Shown in pieces: positions 8,912 to 18,140 of a DNA stretch of 64,000 bases. Position 1 is the first letter of the stretch. Each line of letters opens with the position of its first letter. Source of the DNA: DASYXZ01 sp035308965 (GTDB lineage Bacteria; Acidobacteriota; Terriglobia; UBA7540); contig DATGFN010000019.1 in the NCBI GenBank assembly GCA_035308965.1, forward strand, positions 408,461-472,460. Reading direction: 5' to 3'. Below the pieces are notes generated by a model that saw only the letters and a program-made list of their open reading frames with translations, was not told the DNA's origin and ran no database searches. Made by a program: the position numbers and the translations under genes.

Positions 8912-10330
8912 ATGAATTGCGATCCCCGGAAATTTCGCAACGTCCTTCAAGTAATTGCCGTGGGGATGGTTTGCCTGTTTGTGGCTGCTGGCTGGTTTGA
9001 GTCAAACCACAACTTCGCTTTGGGTCGCCCCGCCGACACAGCGCCAAGTTTTGGCTCGCAAGTCGCCCCCATCCTGCAAAGGAATTGCCTGGCATGCCAC
9101 TCCAGCGAGGCCAAGATGGGCGGCCTGATTATGGAGAACTACGACCTGCTGATGAAGGGAGGAGGGCACGGCAAAGTCATCATTCCCGGCAAGGCGGATG
9201 AAAGCCGCATGATTCTGATGCTCGAAGGTAAGATTCAGCCGCGCATGCCTTTTAACGCCGACCCTCTCTCCACCATGGATATCGCGGCGATCAAAGCATG
9301 GATTAATTCCGGAGCCGTCGGCCCAGCCGCTGGCGAGGCGACAAGCACCCTCACAACGCCGGCGATTCCGGATATCAAACCCCAAGTTGCAGTAGTGTCT
9401 CCCCTATCGTCATTGCAATTCTCGCCCGACGGAAAATTGCTCGCTGTGGGTGGGTATCGGGAAGTTCGGTTGGTGGAACCCGGTACCGGCAAGACGCTTG
9501 GCACTCTTGCCGGCCACGCGGACTATGTGCGCTCCATCGCCTTCAGCCCCGACGGCGCGTATCTCGCCGCCGCCGGCGGACTCCCCCAGCGCGAAGGCGA
9601 AATTAAAATTTGGGATCTGGCGTCGCGCCAGCCAATAATGACGTTGCGCGGCCACAAGGATTGCATCTATTCGGTAGCATGGAGCCGGGATGGAAAGTTG
9701 ATTGCCTCCGGCAGCTACGACCGGATGGTGAAATTGTGGGACGCCTCCACCGGCCAGGAACTGCGCAATCTTCAGGACCATATTGACGCTGTGTTCGCCG
9801 TGGCCTTCAGTCCGGATGGAAAACATCTGGCCTCCGGTTCCCAGGATCGCACGGTGAAAATCTGGGACATCGACTCCGGCCAGCGCCTGTTTACGCTCAG
9901 CGATGCATTGGACGGATTAACCGGCATCGCCTACTCGCCTTCCGGCAACGAGCTGGCCGCTGCAGGTTATGACAAGACCATTTATATATGGCATTTGAAA
10001 AGTGACGAAGGAAGCCTCACCCAATCCCTGATCGCCGACGAGGATAGTATTCTGACACTGATCTGGTCACCGGACAGCAAGACGATCATCACCAGCTCCT
10101 CCGACGGCTCCATTCGTTTTCGCGATGCGGCAACTTTGAATCCTGTGGGTGTGATCGATCACCAGCCCGATTGGGTGGAGGCGCTGGGCATGAGTCCGGA
10201 TGGAAATTTATTGGCGGCGGGGCGCTACAACGGCAGCTTGAGCCTGTATGACCCGAAAACGTTCAAGCAACTCGAGGGGCCATCCATGGCCTACGTGCCC
10301 CGGGAATCGGCAGTGAAGAGCAGTTTCTAA
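8912..10330 (+). CDS. Cytochrome c-like and WD40-repeat protein
   Basis: About 472 residues. An N-terminal membrane or signal segment (VLQVIAVGMVCLFVAAGWF) is followed by a planctomycete-type cytochrome c domain with C59-L-A-C62-H63 and PRMPFNADPLS, then at least seven WD40 repeats (for example GHADYVRSIAFSPDGAYLAA, KLIASGSYDRMVKLWD, HLASGSQDRTVKIWD). I start at ATG 8912 because GGAAG lies just upstream; an in-frame TTG at 8885 is less likely. It likely acts in the periplasm as a scaffold or electron-transfer partner of the DUF1549/DUF1553 protein, a combination known from Planctomycetota. The coupling to a specific enzyme is inferred only from order and strand. Confidence 0.9.
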   Translation: MNCDPRKFRNVLQVIAVGMVCLFVAAGWFESNHNFALGRPADTAPSFGSQVAPILQRNCLACHSSEAKMGGLIMENYDLLMKGGGHGKVIIPGKADESRMILMLEGKIQPRMPFNADPLSTMDIAAIKAWINSGAVGPAAGEATSTLTTPAIPDIKPQVAVVSPLSSLQFSPDGKLLAVGGYREVRLVEPGTGKTLGTLAGHADYVRSIAFSPDGAYLAAAGGLPQREGEIKIWDLASRQPIMTLRGHKDCIYSVAWSRDGKLIASGSYDRMVKLWDASTGQELRNLQDHIDAVFAVAFSPDGKHLASGSQDRTVKIWDIDSGQRLFTLSDALDGLTGIAYSPSGNELAAAGYDKTIYIWHLKSDEGSLTQSLIADEDSILTLIWSPDSKTIITSSSDGSIRFRDAATLNPVGVIDHQPDWVEALGMSPDGNLLAAGRYNGSLSLYDPKTFKQLEGPSMAYVPRESAVKSSF

Positions 10331-10389
10331 TTGCATGTGGCAAGTGGCACGCAAAAAGAAAATCAGGTAGTGTCCGGATTTGGATGGCC

Positions 10390-10455
10390 GGGAGCGCGGG
10401 CGTCTCGCCCGCTCTTTGATGATCAAGCGATTGCGGGCGAGACGCCCGCGCTCCC
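10390..10455. repeat. Perfect 23-bp inverted repeat (hairpin element)
   Basis: Positions 10390-10412 and 10433-10455 are perfect reverse complements with a 20-bp loop. Each arm is itself palindromic (GCGGGCG-TCT-CGCCCGC). It lies between the WD40 gene and the PPC gene and could work as a bidirectional terminator or be a dispersed palindromic element; no T-tract follows. Confidence 0.75.
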
Positions 10456-10514
10456 AGAGGAACCAGGACGCCACTGAAATTCAGAAATCTTGCTCGCGCA
10501 TGCGAGGTGCACTT

Positions 10515-12968
10515 ATGAAAACAAGAATAATTCTAATTGCTGCGTCCTTCGCTTTGGGATTGGCCATCGCTTTGCCGCTTATCGCTGAGGAGCCGATCAT
10601 TCCGCCTACCGTTTCCAAGATCTGGCCCGTCGGCATGCAGCGCGGCGCCACAGCCACCTTCACCCTGGACGGCAGAAACATTGCCGGCGCAAAGGAGGTA
10701 ATTTTTGACGCGACCGGCATCACTGGAAAGGTGGTGCAGATTACCGACGTCGCTGAAAAAATCACCGGACCGCGGGCGGGCGTGGATCTCGGTGCTCAGG
10801 TGCCCCAGGGCAAAAAGCAGACTGCCCAGATGGAAATCACCGTGGCGAAGGATGTTGAACCCGGACTCCACTGGTTTCGCATTCAAACCCCGCTTGGAAC
10901 TTCAAACATGTCGGTGATCGCCATCGATTCGTTACCCGAAGTTACCAAAAGTCCAAAGCCTTCAGCGGATTCCGCGGCTCAGCCGGAAACCGTGAAACTT
11001 CCCGCTACCCTGATCGGAGCCTTGACGGCATTAGGAGAAACTGACAGCTATCAATTCGAAGGCAAGGCAGGCGAGGAATTGGTTTTTCAAGTGATGGCAT
11101 CTGAACTGGGATCACGGCTTGAGTCAGTGCTCGTCTTGAGGGATGCCGACGGGAAAGTGGTAGCCAGCGCGGGCGAAAACGACAACAAGCCCGATGCCGT
11201 GCTCACTTGCAAGCTGCCCCAGGACGGGCAATACACGTTGTCAATCTCCGACCGCGAACACGGCGGAGGCATGGACCATTACTATCGGGTGAACGCCGGC
11301 CCCCTGCCCTACATTACAAACGTTTTCCCCCTGGGCGTTCAAGCCGGCAAAGAGGTAACCGTAGCCGTGAAAGGCGTAAACCTGGGCGGGCTGAAAGAAA
11401 CCAAAGTGGATCCCCCCAAATCGGCCGATGGTTGGGCCACGATGCCGCTCGAAATCAAAACTGGCGGCGGCGTCGCGCTCAACAAAGTAAAACTGGCAGT
11501 GGGCAATGACCCGGAATTTCTCGAGCAGGAACCCAACAGCACTCCTGCCGAGGCGCAAACGATCTCACTGCCTGTCACCATCAACGGGCTCATTGACGGC
11601 GGCGCCAAGGCAGGTGGTGCGCCGGACGAAGATTTTTTCCGCTTTCATGCCCGACGCGGCGAGCAGACGACCATTGAGGTGGCGGCCGCGCGCCTAGGCT
11701 CGCACCTCGATTCCTTGATCGAAGTTCTGGACGCGAAAGGCAATCCCATTCCCCGTGCCACCGTTCGCTGCCTGAATCAGACCACCACGACGCTATCAGA
11801 CCGCGACTCAAGATCGGAAGGCGTTCGGCTGACTTCCACTTCCGGTTTGCGTGAAGGCGATTATCTGATGATCGGCGATGAACTCGATCAAGTGGCCGTC
11901 ATTCCGGATCAACCCGACGCCGACGCGATCTTGAAGGGCATTAATGGATTGCGGTTGGCATTCCTCGGAACTTCTCCCGACGTCCACGCCGTCAACACCA
12001 CGGTTTACAAAGCTCAAATCCTTCCACCCGACGCGGAATTCCCTCCCAACGGGTTGCCGGTGTTTCACCTGACCTGGCGCAATGATGACGGCGGTCCTGG
12101 TTACGGCGCGGATTCCAGACTGGATTTTGTCGCGCCCATTGACGCCGATTACATTTTGCACTTGAAGGACGTGCGCGGCCTGGAAGGTCCGGACTTTGCT
12201 TATCGACTCACCCTGCGCGATGCCAGTCCGGATTTTCAGTTGCGGGCAAGCCCTGAAAACCCCAACATCCCCAAGGGCGGCGAAATTCCGGTAACGGTTT
12301 CCGTCAACCGGCTTCAGGGACATGAAGGCCCCATCGATGTGGAAGTTCTGGGCCTGCCTCAAGGCGTTACCGCCAGCCGCGCCACCATTCCCGCAGGACA
12401 GGATTCCACCGTCGTCATACTCGCCGCCGCCGCGGATGCGCCCGTTGAGTCGCGCCCCACTTCTATGAAAATTGTGGGCCACGCTCAGGTGAATGGCCAC
12501 CAAATTGAAAGAGAAGCAAACAATGGCGCGCCACTTCAGTTGGCTTCAGTGATCCCTCCGCCCGACGTGGTGGTGGCGACTGATCAGCAGGACGTTTCCA
12601 TTGAACCGGGAAAAGAGGTCATCGTCACTCTGCGCGTAAATCGCCAAAATGGTTTTAAGGGCCGCGTGCCCTGCAACGTTGAGAATCTTCCCCCCGGCGT
12701 GCGTATTGTGAATGTGGGATTGAATGGTGTGCTGGTGACGGAAGCGCAAACCAGCCGCACTTTCACCATCCGCGCCGAGGATTGGGCCAAGCCCATCACC
12801 CAGCCGATTTACGTGGTGGCAGAAGTCGAATCGAACTCCTCCACCCGCCATTCGTCCCCTCCTTTGCTTTTGAAAGTCGTGGATTCGAAGCAGGCGGCAA
12901 GCGCCATGGCCAGCCATGTGGACGAGAGCCAGCAAGCTGGTGGCAACGCGCGCCCTCCGAATCATTAA
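10515..12968 (+). CDS. Exported PPC-domain (pre-peptidase C-terminal) protein
   Basis: About 817 residues. The ATG at 10515 is preceded by GAGGTG at 10504-10509 and gives a clean signal peptide (MKTRIILIAASFALGLAIAL). The sequence then shows alternating Ig/IPT-like segments (WPVGMQRGATATFTLDG; PLGVQAGKEVTVAVKG) and PPC-type jelly-roll segments (GETDSYQFEGKAGEELVFQV with LPQDGQYTLSISD; a second copy near DEDFFRFHARRGEQTTIEV). The C-terminal third has Ig-like beta segments. It has no catalytic domain that I can see, so a structural, binding or surface role is likely. The same architecture accompanies DUF1501/DUF1553 and WD40-cytochrome proteins in Planctomycetota, matching this neighbourhood. 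Confidence 0.85.
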   Translation: MKTRIILIAASFALGLAIALPLIAEEPIIPPTVSKIWPVGMQRGATATFTLDGRNIAGAKEVIFDATGITGKVVQITDVAEKITGPRAGVDLGAQVPQGKKQTAQMEITVAKDVEPGLHWFRIQTPLGTSNMSVIAIDSLPEVTKSPKPSADSAAQPETVKLPATLIGALTALGETDSYQFEGKAGEELVFQVMASELGSRLESVLVLRDADGKVVASAGENDNKPDAVLTCKLPQDGQYTLSISDREHGGGMDHYYRVNAGPLPYITNVFPLGVQAGKEVTVAVKGVNLGGLKETKVDPPKSADGWATMPLEIKTGGGVALNKVKLAVGNDPEFLEQEPNSTPAEAQTISLPVTINGLIDGGAKAGGAPDEDFFRFHARRGEQTTIEVAAARLGSHLDSLIEVLDAKGNPIPRATVRCLNQTTTTLSDRDSRSEGVRLTSTSGLREGDYLMIGDELDQVAVIPDQPDADAILKGINGLRLAFLGTSPDVHAVNTTVYKAQILPPDAEFPPNGLPVFHLTWRNDDGGPGYGADSRLDFVAPIDADYILHLKDVRGLEGPDFAYRLTLRDASPDFQLRASPENPNIPKGGEIPVTVSVNRLQGHEGPIDVEVLGLPQGVTASRATIPAGQDSTVVILAAAADAPVESRPTSMKIVGHAQVNGHQIEREANNGAPLQLASVIPPPDVVVATDQQDVSIEPGKEVIVTLRVNRQNGFKGRVPCNVENLPPGVRIVNVGLNGVLVTEAQTSRTFTIRAEDWAKPITQPIYVVAEVESNSSTRHSSPPLLLKVVDSKQAASAMASHVDESQQAGGNARPPNH

Positions 12969-13041
12969 ATGATCTCCGTGGGACACTCGGCTGGTGAAAG
13001 CACCGGGCGCGGTCCCCAGGGCAGAAAGTGGGTCCCCCTTG

Positions 13042-13136
13042 CTCTGCCGCCGCGGCGGCAGAGGGCAAGCCACCAAGAGTCTAGACTTCTCCCAAGGGAG
13101 AAGGTGTCTCGCCGCGGCGAGACGGATGAGGGGTTA
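13042..13136. repeat. Cluster of three strong palindromes
   Basis: Within the 368-bp gap between the PPC and Gfo/Idh/MocA genes are a perfect 22-bp palindrome at 13042-13063 (CTCTGCCGCCG and its complement), a CTTCTCCC/GGGAGAAG hairpin at 13086-13103 with a 2-nt spacer, and a perfect 18-bp palindrome at 13106-13123 (GTCTCGCCG and its complement). The right end (GACGGATGAGGGG) resembles the terminus of the element at 6059-6227. The rest of the gap shows no gene. Confidence 0.7.
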
Positions 13137-13336
13137 CGGCCCACAATCGAGATCTCTCCTCAGATCTTCGAAAGTAGAAGAGTTATGATCAGATGATAGA
13201 CCAAACTGAGTCACTACCCGGGCAAGAATATCCTTGACGAAGCGGGGACACAGGCTAGAATTAGGTACCGCGCGCCAAGACATCCTTCCGCCAGCCAGTC
13301 AAAAGGCGACCATATAATTCGGAGGTATTGAACATC

Positions 13337-14728
13337 ATGAATTCTTCCAAGAATGAAGCGACAACCCGCCGTGAATTCATCAAGACCACGGGCAAATTCG
13401 CCGCGGTTTCGGCCCTGGCCAACGTTGCCATTCCCGCCGTCCACGCTGCCGGCAGCGACATGATCCAGGTGGCGCTTGTCGGTTGTGGTGGGCGCGGCGG
13501 AGGCGCGGCGGCAAACGCGCTGTCCGTCAAGCGTGGTCCCACCAAGCTGGTCGCCATGGCGGACGTTTTCCCGGAGCGCCTGTCAACCGATCTGCACACT
13601 TTGCAGCAAAAGCATGCGAGCCAGGTGGACGTGCCGCAAGACCGCCAATTCATCGGCTTTGACGCTTATCAGAAAGCGATGGATTGCTTGCGGCCGGGCG
13701 ACATCGTGATCCTTGCCACGCCCCCGGCATTTCGCTGGGTGCACTTTACCTACGCTATTTCCAAGAATCTCAACGTCTTCATGGAGAAGCCGGTCACGGT
13801 GGACGGCCCCACCAGCAAACGGATGTTCAAGCTGGGGCAAGACGCCTCTGACAAGAACCTCAAGGTGGGCGTGGGATTGATGTCTCGTCACAGCCGCGCC
13901 CTCCAGGAACTGGCCAAGCGCGTCCATGACGGCGAGATCGGCCAAATCGTTCTCCAACGCGGATACCGCGTGGCGGGGCCCGTAGGATTCTTCAACTCCC
14001 TGCCCACGCCGGCGGGAATCAGCGATCTGCTCTACCAGATTCAGCGCTTCCACAGCTTTATCTGGGCCAGCGGCGGCTGCTTCAGCGACTTCAACATCCA
14101 CATTATCGACCATCTCGGGTGGATGAAAAACGAATGGCCGGTGAAGGCGCAGGCGCTGGGTGGCCGCCATTACCGGGTGAGTCCTGAGGGGGTCACTTAT
14201 GTGGACCAGAATTTCGATACCTATTCGGTTGAATACACTTACTCGGATGGCACCAAGTTCTTCCTGGAAGGACGCTGCATTAACGGCTGCCAGAATTTCT
14301 ATGCCAGCTACCTCCACGGCACCAAAGGAGTGGGGGTCGCTTCAAAGGCTGGTGATTGCGGACCGCCTTCCAGTCTCTATAAGGGCTCAATGATGACAGC
14401 CGCAAACTTGATTTGGGAATCCAAAGTGGGCCCCGACGAGAAGGATCCTTATCAGAACGAATGGAACGACTTGATGGATGCCATTCGCGATGACAAGCCC
14501 TACAACGAAGTGAAACGCGGGGTGGAAGCCAGCCTGGTCACCAGCATGGGCCGCATGGCTGCCCACACTGGCCGGGAAATTACCTTTGACGAGATGCTGA
14601 ACTGCGAGCACGAAATGGCTCCGGGCCTCGACAAGTTGACCATGGATTCTCCGGCCCCGCTGATCGCTGACGCGAGTGGCAGATACCCTGTGCCGCAGCC
14701 TGGCGTTGTTACGACGCGCGAATACTGA
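13337..14728 (+). CDS. TAT-exported Gfo/Idh/MocA family oxidoreductase
   Basis: About 463 residues. A twin-arginine signal (TTRREFIKTTGKFAAVSALA) precedes an N-terminal Rossmann fold with the nucleotide-binding motif VALVGCGGRGGGAA. EKPVTVDG matches the conserved EKP segment of the Gfo/Idh/MocA family, and the C-terminal alpha/beta substrate domain follows. Start: ATG 13337 lies 11 nt after GGAGG at 13321-13325; the in-frame TTG at 13328 is too close. The family oxidises or reduces sugars and polyols with NAD(P); exported members carry their cofactor through the TAT pathway. The neighbouring exported proteins suggest sugar modification in the periplasm, but the substrate is unknown. Confidence 0.93.
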   Translation: MNSSKNEATTRREFIKTTGKFAAVSALANVAIPAVHAAGSDMIQVALVGCGGRGGGAAANALSVKRGPTKLVAMADVFPERLSTDLHTLQQKHASQVDVPQDRQFIGFDAYQKAMDCLRPGDIVILATPPAFRWVHFTYAISKNLNVFMEKPVTVDGPTSKRMFKLGQDASDKNLKVGVGLMSRHSRALQELAKRVHDGEIGQIVLQRGYRVAGPVGFFNSLPTPAGISDLLYQIQRFHSFIWASGGCFSDFNIHIIDHLGWMKNEWPVKAQALGGRHYRVSPEGVTYVDQNFDTYSVEYTYSDGTKFFLEGRCINGCQNFYASYLHGTKGVGVASKAGDCGPPSSLYKGSMMTAANLIWESKVGPDEKDPYQNEWNDLMDAIRDDKPYNEVKRGVEASLVTSMGRMAAHTGREITFDEMLNCEHEMAPGLDKLTMDSPAPLIADASGRYPVPQPGVVTTREY

Positions 14729-14771
14729 GCTGCCGACTGACGCGATCACGATTTTGGTTTAGGGTCGAGGA

Positions 14772-15233
14772 ATGCCCGACTCCGTCAACGTACAGATTGT
14801 TCACCCTCGCAAGTTGGCCGCCGTGCGGCGCGAGGTCGCTCCCGGTGCGGTAGGCTCGGCGAGGGGGCCTGCGGTGGGCAAGGTCTGGGAGTTCATTCGC
14901 AGCCACCCGGGGCTGTGGACTGACGGCCACAACATCTTCCTCTACCACCACCCGAAGCGCGCGGGAACGCCGATACTGTGCGATTTCGGCGTCGAGGTCA
15001 CACGCACATTTGAAACTGCGGGTGAGGTGTACGCCACCGAAACGCCAGAGGGCGAAGCTGCTCTGGCCGTCCACCGCGGGCCGTACAACCGCATGAACGA
15101 AGCGTACACCGCGATCGAGAAGTGGATGGCGGCTAACCGGAGGGAGTCTGCCGGGCACTCGTGGGAGATCTACGGGGATCCGACGCCGGATCCGGCCAAC
15201 ACTGAGACGACGCTCGTGCACCTCTTAAAGTAG
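14772..15233 (+). CDS. GyrI-like (AraC effector-binding type) small-molecule-binding protein
   Basis: A 153-residue stand-alone GyrI-like domain. The SOUL/GyrI fold pattern is visible: an N-terminal strand (VNVQIVHPRKLAAVRREV), a helix (VGKVWEFIRS), the strand FLYHHP, DFGVEVTRTFE, and the characteristic ALAVHRGPYNRMNEAYTAIEKWM followed by SWEIYGDPTPDPANTETTLVHLL. No DNA-binding domain is present. Such proteins bind or hydrolyse small hydrophobic molecules, or sequester toxins and gyrase inhibitors. It is a monocistronic-looking gene on the plus strand between the oxidoreductase and the RCC1 protein, with no obvious functional link. The ATG at 14772 follows GGTCGAGGA. Confidence 0.85.
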   Translation: MPDSVNVQIVHPRKLAAVRREVAPGAVGSARGPAVGKVWEFIRSHPGLWTDGHNIFLYHHPKRAGTPILCDFGVEVTRTFETAGEVYATETPEGEAALAVHRGPYNRMNEAYTAIEKWMAANRRESAGHSWEIYGDPTPDPANTETTLVHLLK

Positions 15234-15389
15234 CGTTCGGAGCATGACTCGCCGCCCGTCCCGCAAAGCGGTACGGTTTGATCTACCCACTAGGAGTTGA
15301 TGATTAAAGTATGCGGCATGAGTATCAGACAATAGACATGGATCCAGCTTTTCGTAATACCCGATTTGATATGGCATTAACCCACTTGG

Positions 15390-16916
15390 ATGAGGACCAT
15401 GTCGAATATGCACTGGTCCATTAGAATCGCCCTCTCCATCGCGCTTTGCAGCGCAACGCTCCAGGGCCAAACCGCCAACTTGCAGATTGCCGCCGGGTCC
15501 TCGCATGGCGTACTCCTGAAAACCGACGGAAGCGTTTGGACGTGGGGCGGCAACTCCTTCGGCCAACTTGGCAGGAAGAGCGAAGATGACTGGGGCCTTG
15601 CCCAAGTGACGCGTTTGAGCGGGATCGTCAGCATAGCAGCCGGCCAGGAGTTCACCTTGGCCCTCGACTCCCATGGCGCGGTGTGGGCATGGGGCCAGAA
15701 CAAAGATGGCCAGCTCGGAACCCGTGGCGCCAAGGACCCGCGAGAGCCGGCTGCCGTCCGCGGCCTTCCTCGCATTGTCGCCCTCGCGGCCGCCGGGACC
15801 CATTCACTTGCTCTGGACATAAATGGAAACGTGTGGGAGTGGGGAGCCTTTCCGGCTCGCCACCCCGGCCCCGCGCCCGAACAGACATCGAACCTTCCCC
15901 GGATCACGGCGATTGCCGCCGGAGATCGCCACAGTATCGCTCTCGATTCGAGCCGTCACGTCTGGGTGTGGGGAGATCACGGCGCGGAAGTCTCGTTCTC
16001 TCCGGGGCAATTGCCCGGACTATCGGACGTCGTGGCGGTGGCTGGCGCATACCAGCTCACCGTCGCGCTGAAGAAAGACGGGACGGTATGGTCGGTGGGA
16101 TATGGAGCGGCAGGACAACGTGGCAACGGCGCAGCCGAGTCTTCCAGCGAGCCCGTGATGGTGATCGGGCTTTCCGACGTGAAAGCGATTACCGCCCGCT
16201 ACATGGACGTCATGGCCTTGAAGAACGACGGCACGGTTTGGAATTGGGGCGACAATCATTACCGGCAGCTTGGCAATCCCGCTTTCAACCAGGAAGAAGA
16301 AAACAAGCCTGTCCGCGCCGGCACTCTCACCGGCATTGCCGCTATCGCCGCCGGCGGCAGTCACTCCGTAGCTATCAACAGTAACGGGACCGTTTGGACC
16401 TGGGGACAGAACGATCGGGGCGCGCTGGGCGCAGACCCTGAGTCTCTCAACCAATCCGACGTTCCCATGCATCCCGGACAGGATATCCCCCCACCCTGCA
16501 GAGAACTCTTCTCCTGCCTGACGGGGTCGGGAAAGCTAATCAGCATCTGCGGTGACCAGGATGAGTCGAACGTCGGGAAGTGGAGCGCCATTCACTATCG
16601 GTTCGGCCCTGTAAATGGCCCGCCAGACTTGATGTTTCCGGCGGATCCCGCCAGCGCGCCACCTTCATTGTTCTTTTCCGAGGAGAAGCGTGGCCGCGAC
16701 CCAATTCGGTCGATTCGGTTTTCGAACGGCGCCTACACCTACACCGTCACCTACGCGCTGTCAGGGGACGGAGCCGGAGTAGACGTGAAGGACGCCAAGG
16801 GCAGGAAGGTCACCAGCATCTCTTGCGCGGAAAGGCCGGAAATCTATGACGATTATCTGCGCGAGAACCTGCCCTGCGACCCTAAAAGTCCCGACGGTTG
16901 CAAAACGCCCAAATGA
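15390..16916 (+). CDS. Exported RCC1-repeat beta-propeller protein
   Basis: A 508-residue protein with an N-terminal signal peptide (WSIRIALSIALCSATLQG) and about seven RCC1 repeats over residues 30-360, each with the pattern IAAGxxHxxAL..DG.VWxWGxNxxGQLG (for example SVWTWGGNSFGQLG, AVWAWGQNKDGQLG, TVWNWGDNHYRQLG, TVWTWGQNDRGALG). After the propeller comes a roughly 150-residue C-terminal region with several cysteines (CRELFSCLTGSGKLISICGD; ISCAERPE) that I do not recognise. It is likely an exported binding or scaffold protein. Three Mets near the start (15390, 15399, 15408) are possible initiation sites; GAGG at 15392-15395 would favour the last. Confidence 0.88.
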   Translation: MRTMSNMHWSIRIALSIALCSATLQGQTANLQIAAGSSHGVLLKTDGSVWTWGGNSFGQLGRKSEDDWGLAQVTRLSGIVSIAAGQEFTLALDSHGAVWAWGQNKDGQLGTRGAKDPREPAAVRGLPRIVALAAAGTHSLALDINGNVWEWGAFPARHPGPAPEQTSNLPRITAIAAGDRHSIALDSSRHVWVWGDHGAEVSFSPGQLPGLSDVVAVAGAYQLTVALKKDGTVWSVGYGAAGQRGNGAAESSSEPVMVIGLSDVKAITARYMDVMALKNDGTVWNWGDNHYRQLGNPAFNQEEENKPVRAGTLTGIAAIAAGGSHSVAINSNGTVWTWGQNDRGALGADPESLNQSDVPMHPGQDIPPPCRELFSCLTGSGKLISICGDQDESNVGKWSAIHYRFGPVNGPPDLMFPADPASAPPSLFFSEEKRGRDPIRSIRFSNGAYTYTVTYALSGDGAGVDVKDAKGRKVTSISCAERPEIYDDYLRENLPCDPKSPDGCKTPK

Positions 16917-17400
16917 AGCGCGGCCCATAACGCGGATTTCGCGCCCTTCGAAGCTTGCGGACCTCCCCATCCCGGCGCACCGTCACCCGGCCTGACCTTC
17001 GAAATGGCCGTGGGGATTCGTCGATAAATAGCTGGCGACTACCGCGGAGTCAACTTTTTCGAGCTCCGTTTCGGGGAATCTGAATGTAAACGGCCATTTA
17101 TCCGGCTTGCCGACTAATCAGGCTTTGAGAAAGGCCGAGAAATAGTGACCCGGCTCGCGATACTCAGAATAAGACATGACGACAGGGACTGGAATCTCAT
17201 AACGTCCGCGATGGGCTGAATTATTGATGTTTCACCTCGCGAGGTTTGCTAAAATACGCCGCCTGAAGAGGCAAACATAGTTTCGCGCTGCGCGCCTGTT
17301 CACGTTCCTAACGGCTGGCATAGCGGAGGCAATGGAGCGGGCGTTACTACAAACCCCAATCGGGACTCCGAATGCGAAGGAGAAACGCCAAGGTGACGTG
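16917..17400. other. Non-coding gap between the RCC1 and NIPSNAP genes
   Basis: About 480 bp without a convincing gene. A TAAAAT with a weak upstream TTGATG (spacing 20) near 17225-17255 is a poor promoter candidate. An in-frame ATG at 17332 could extend the downstream NIPSNAP gene by 23 codons. Confidence 0.4.
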
Positions 17401-17751
17401 ATGACAGGACCAGCGAAGGTCTATGAATTGCGTATTTATCACGTGGTCCCCGGAAAGCTGGATAGCCTTGTGGCCCGCTTCCGAGACTATACGGATAAGC
17501 TCTTTGCAAAACATGGAATGAAGAGTATTGCCTACTGGACAGCGCTGGAGGAGCCCGCGAAAAGCAACACGATCTTTTACATTCTGGAGCATCCGAGCCG
17601 CGAGGCGGCGGCCGCGAACTGGAAAGCCTTCCAGGACGATCCGGAATGGAAGACCGTGAAAGCCAAGTCCGAAGAGAATGGCAAACTTGTGGAGAAAATT
17701 GATTCAACCTTCTGGTCACTTGCCGATTTTTCCAGGCTGCCACGTGTCTGA
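17401..17751 (+). CDS. NIPSNAP family protein
   Basis: A small protein (116 residues from ATG 17401) with the NIPSNAP ferredoxin-like fold: VYELRIYHVVPGKLDSLVAR at the start, FAKHGMKSIAYWTALEEP in the middle, and ILEHPSREAAAANWKAFQDDPEW at the end. I prefer 17401 because the family typically begins just before the YELRxY strand and AAGGTGA lies upstream; ATG 17332, behind GGAGG, is an alternative giving 139 residues. Bacterial NIPSNAP proteins are small dimeric alpha/beta-barrel proteins of unknown or varied function, sometimes fused to sugar-metabolism enzymes. It is isolated here. Confidence 0.85.
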   Translation: MTGPAKVYELRIYHVVPGKLDSLVARFRDYTDKLFAKHGMKSIAYWTALEEPAKSNTIFYILEHPSREAAAANWKAFQDDPEWKTVKAKSEENGKLVEKIDSTFWSLADFSRLPRV

Positions 17752-18140
17752 GATCAGGCAACCGGTTCATTTCGATCTATCAAGAAGCCCTCGACCGCTC
17801 GCCCCGCCCTTGGTCTTGCGCTCTCGAAACAACAGACTGGAAGTCGGCGGAATGCATTCCTTCGACGTGAATCTTGCCGCTCATATTCAAACTTGGATTT
17901 AGTATCCGCACCCATTTTCCCCCGTTGATCAACTTCGTGCGTGCGTGCCTGCCATTTCTGCTCGCCAACTTCTGATTGACGGGCCTACCTTGCTTTTGGC
18001 TCGTCGCCGCCAAACTACGGATCAAAAGTTTGGTTTGCCGGCTATACGTGAGTTGGGTCAGACTCGGTTCAAATGAGGCCTGGGCTGAGGTAAAATCTTG
18101 TCAGATATATGCGTGGAGACCTGCGGGTGGGAGGTGCGCG
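17752..18140. other. Non-coding gap before the quinone oxidoreductase gene
   Basis: About 390 bp. Frames that stay open here read like non-coding sequence (no family motifs, high Arg/Ser/Pro). Only the ribosome-binding site GGGAGG at 18129-18134 for the next gene stands out. Confidence 0.4.

Noticed and set aside
12969..13196. Small plus-strand frame after the PPC gene as a gene
   Set aside because: Its sequence consists largely of palindromic repeat DNA (13042-13123) and lacks a ribosome-binding site.
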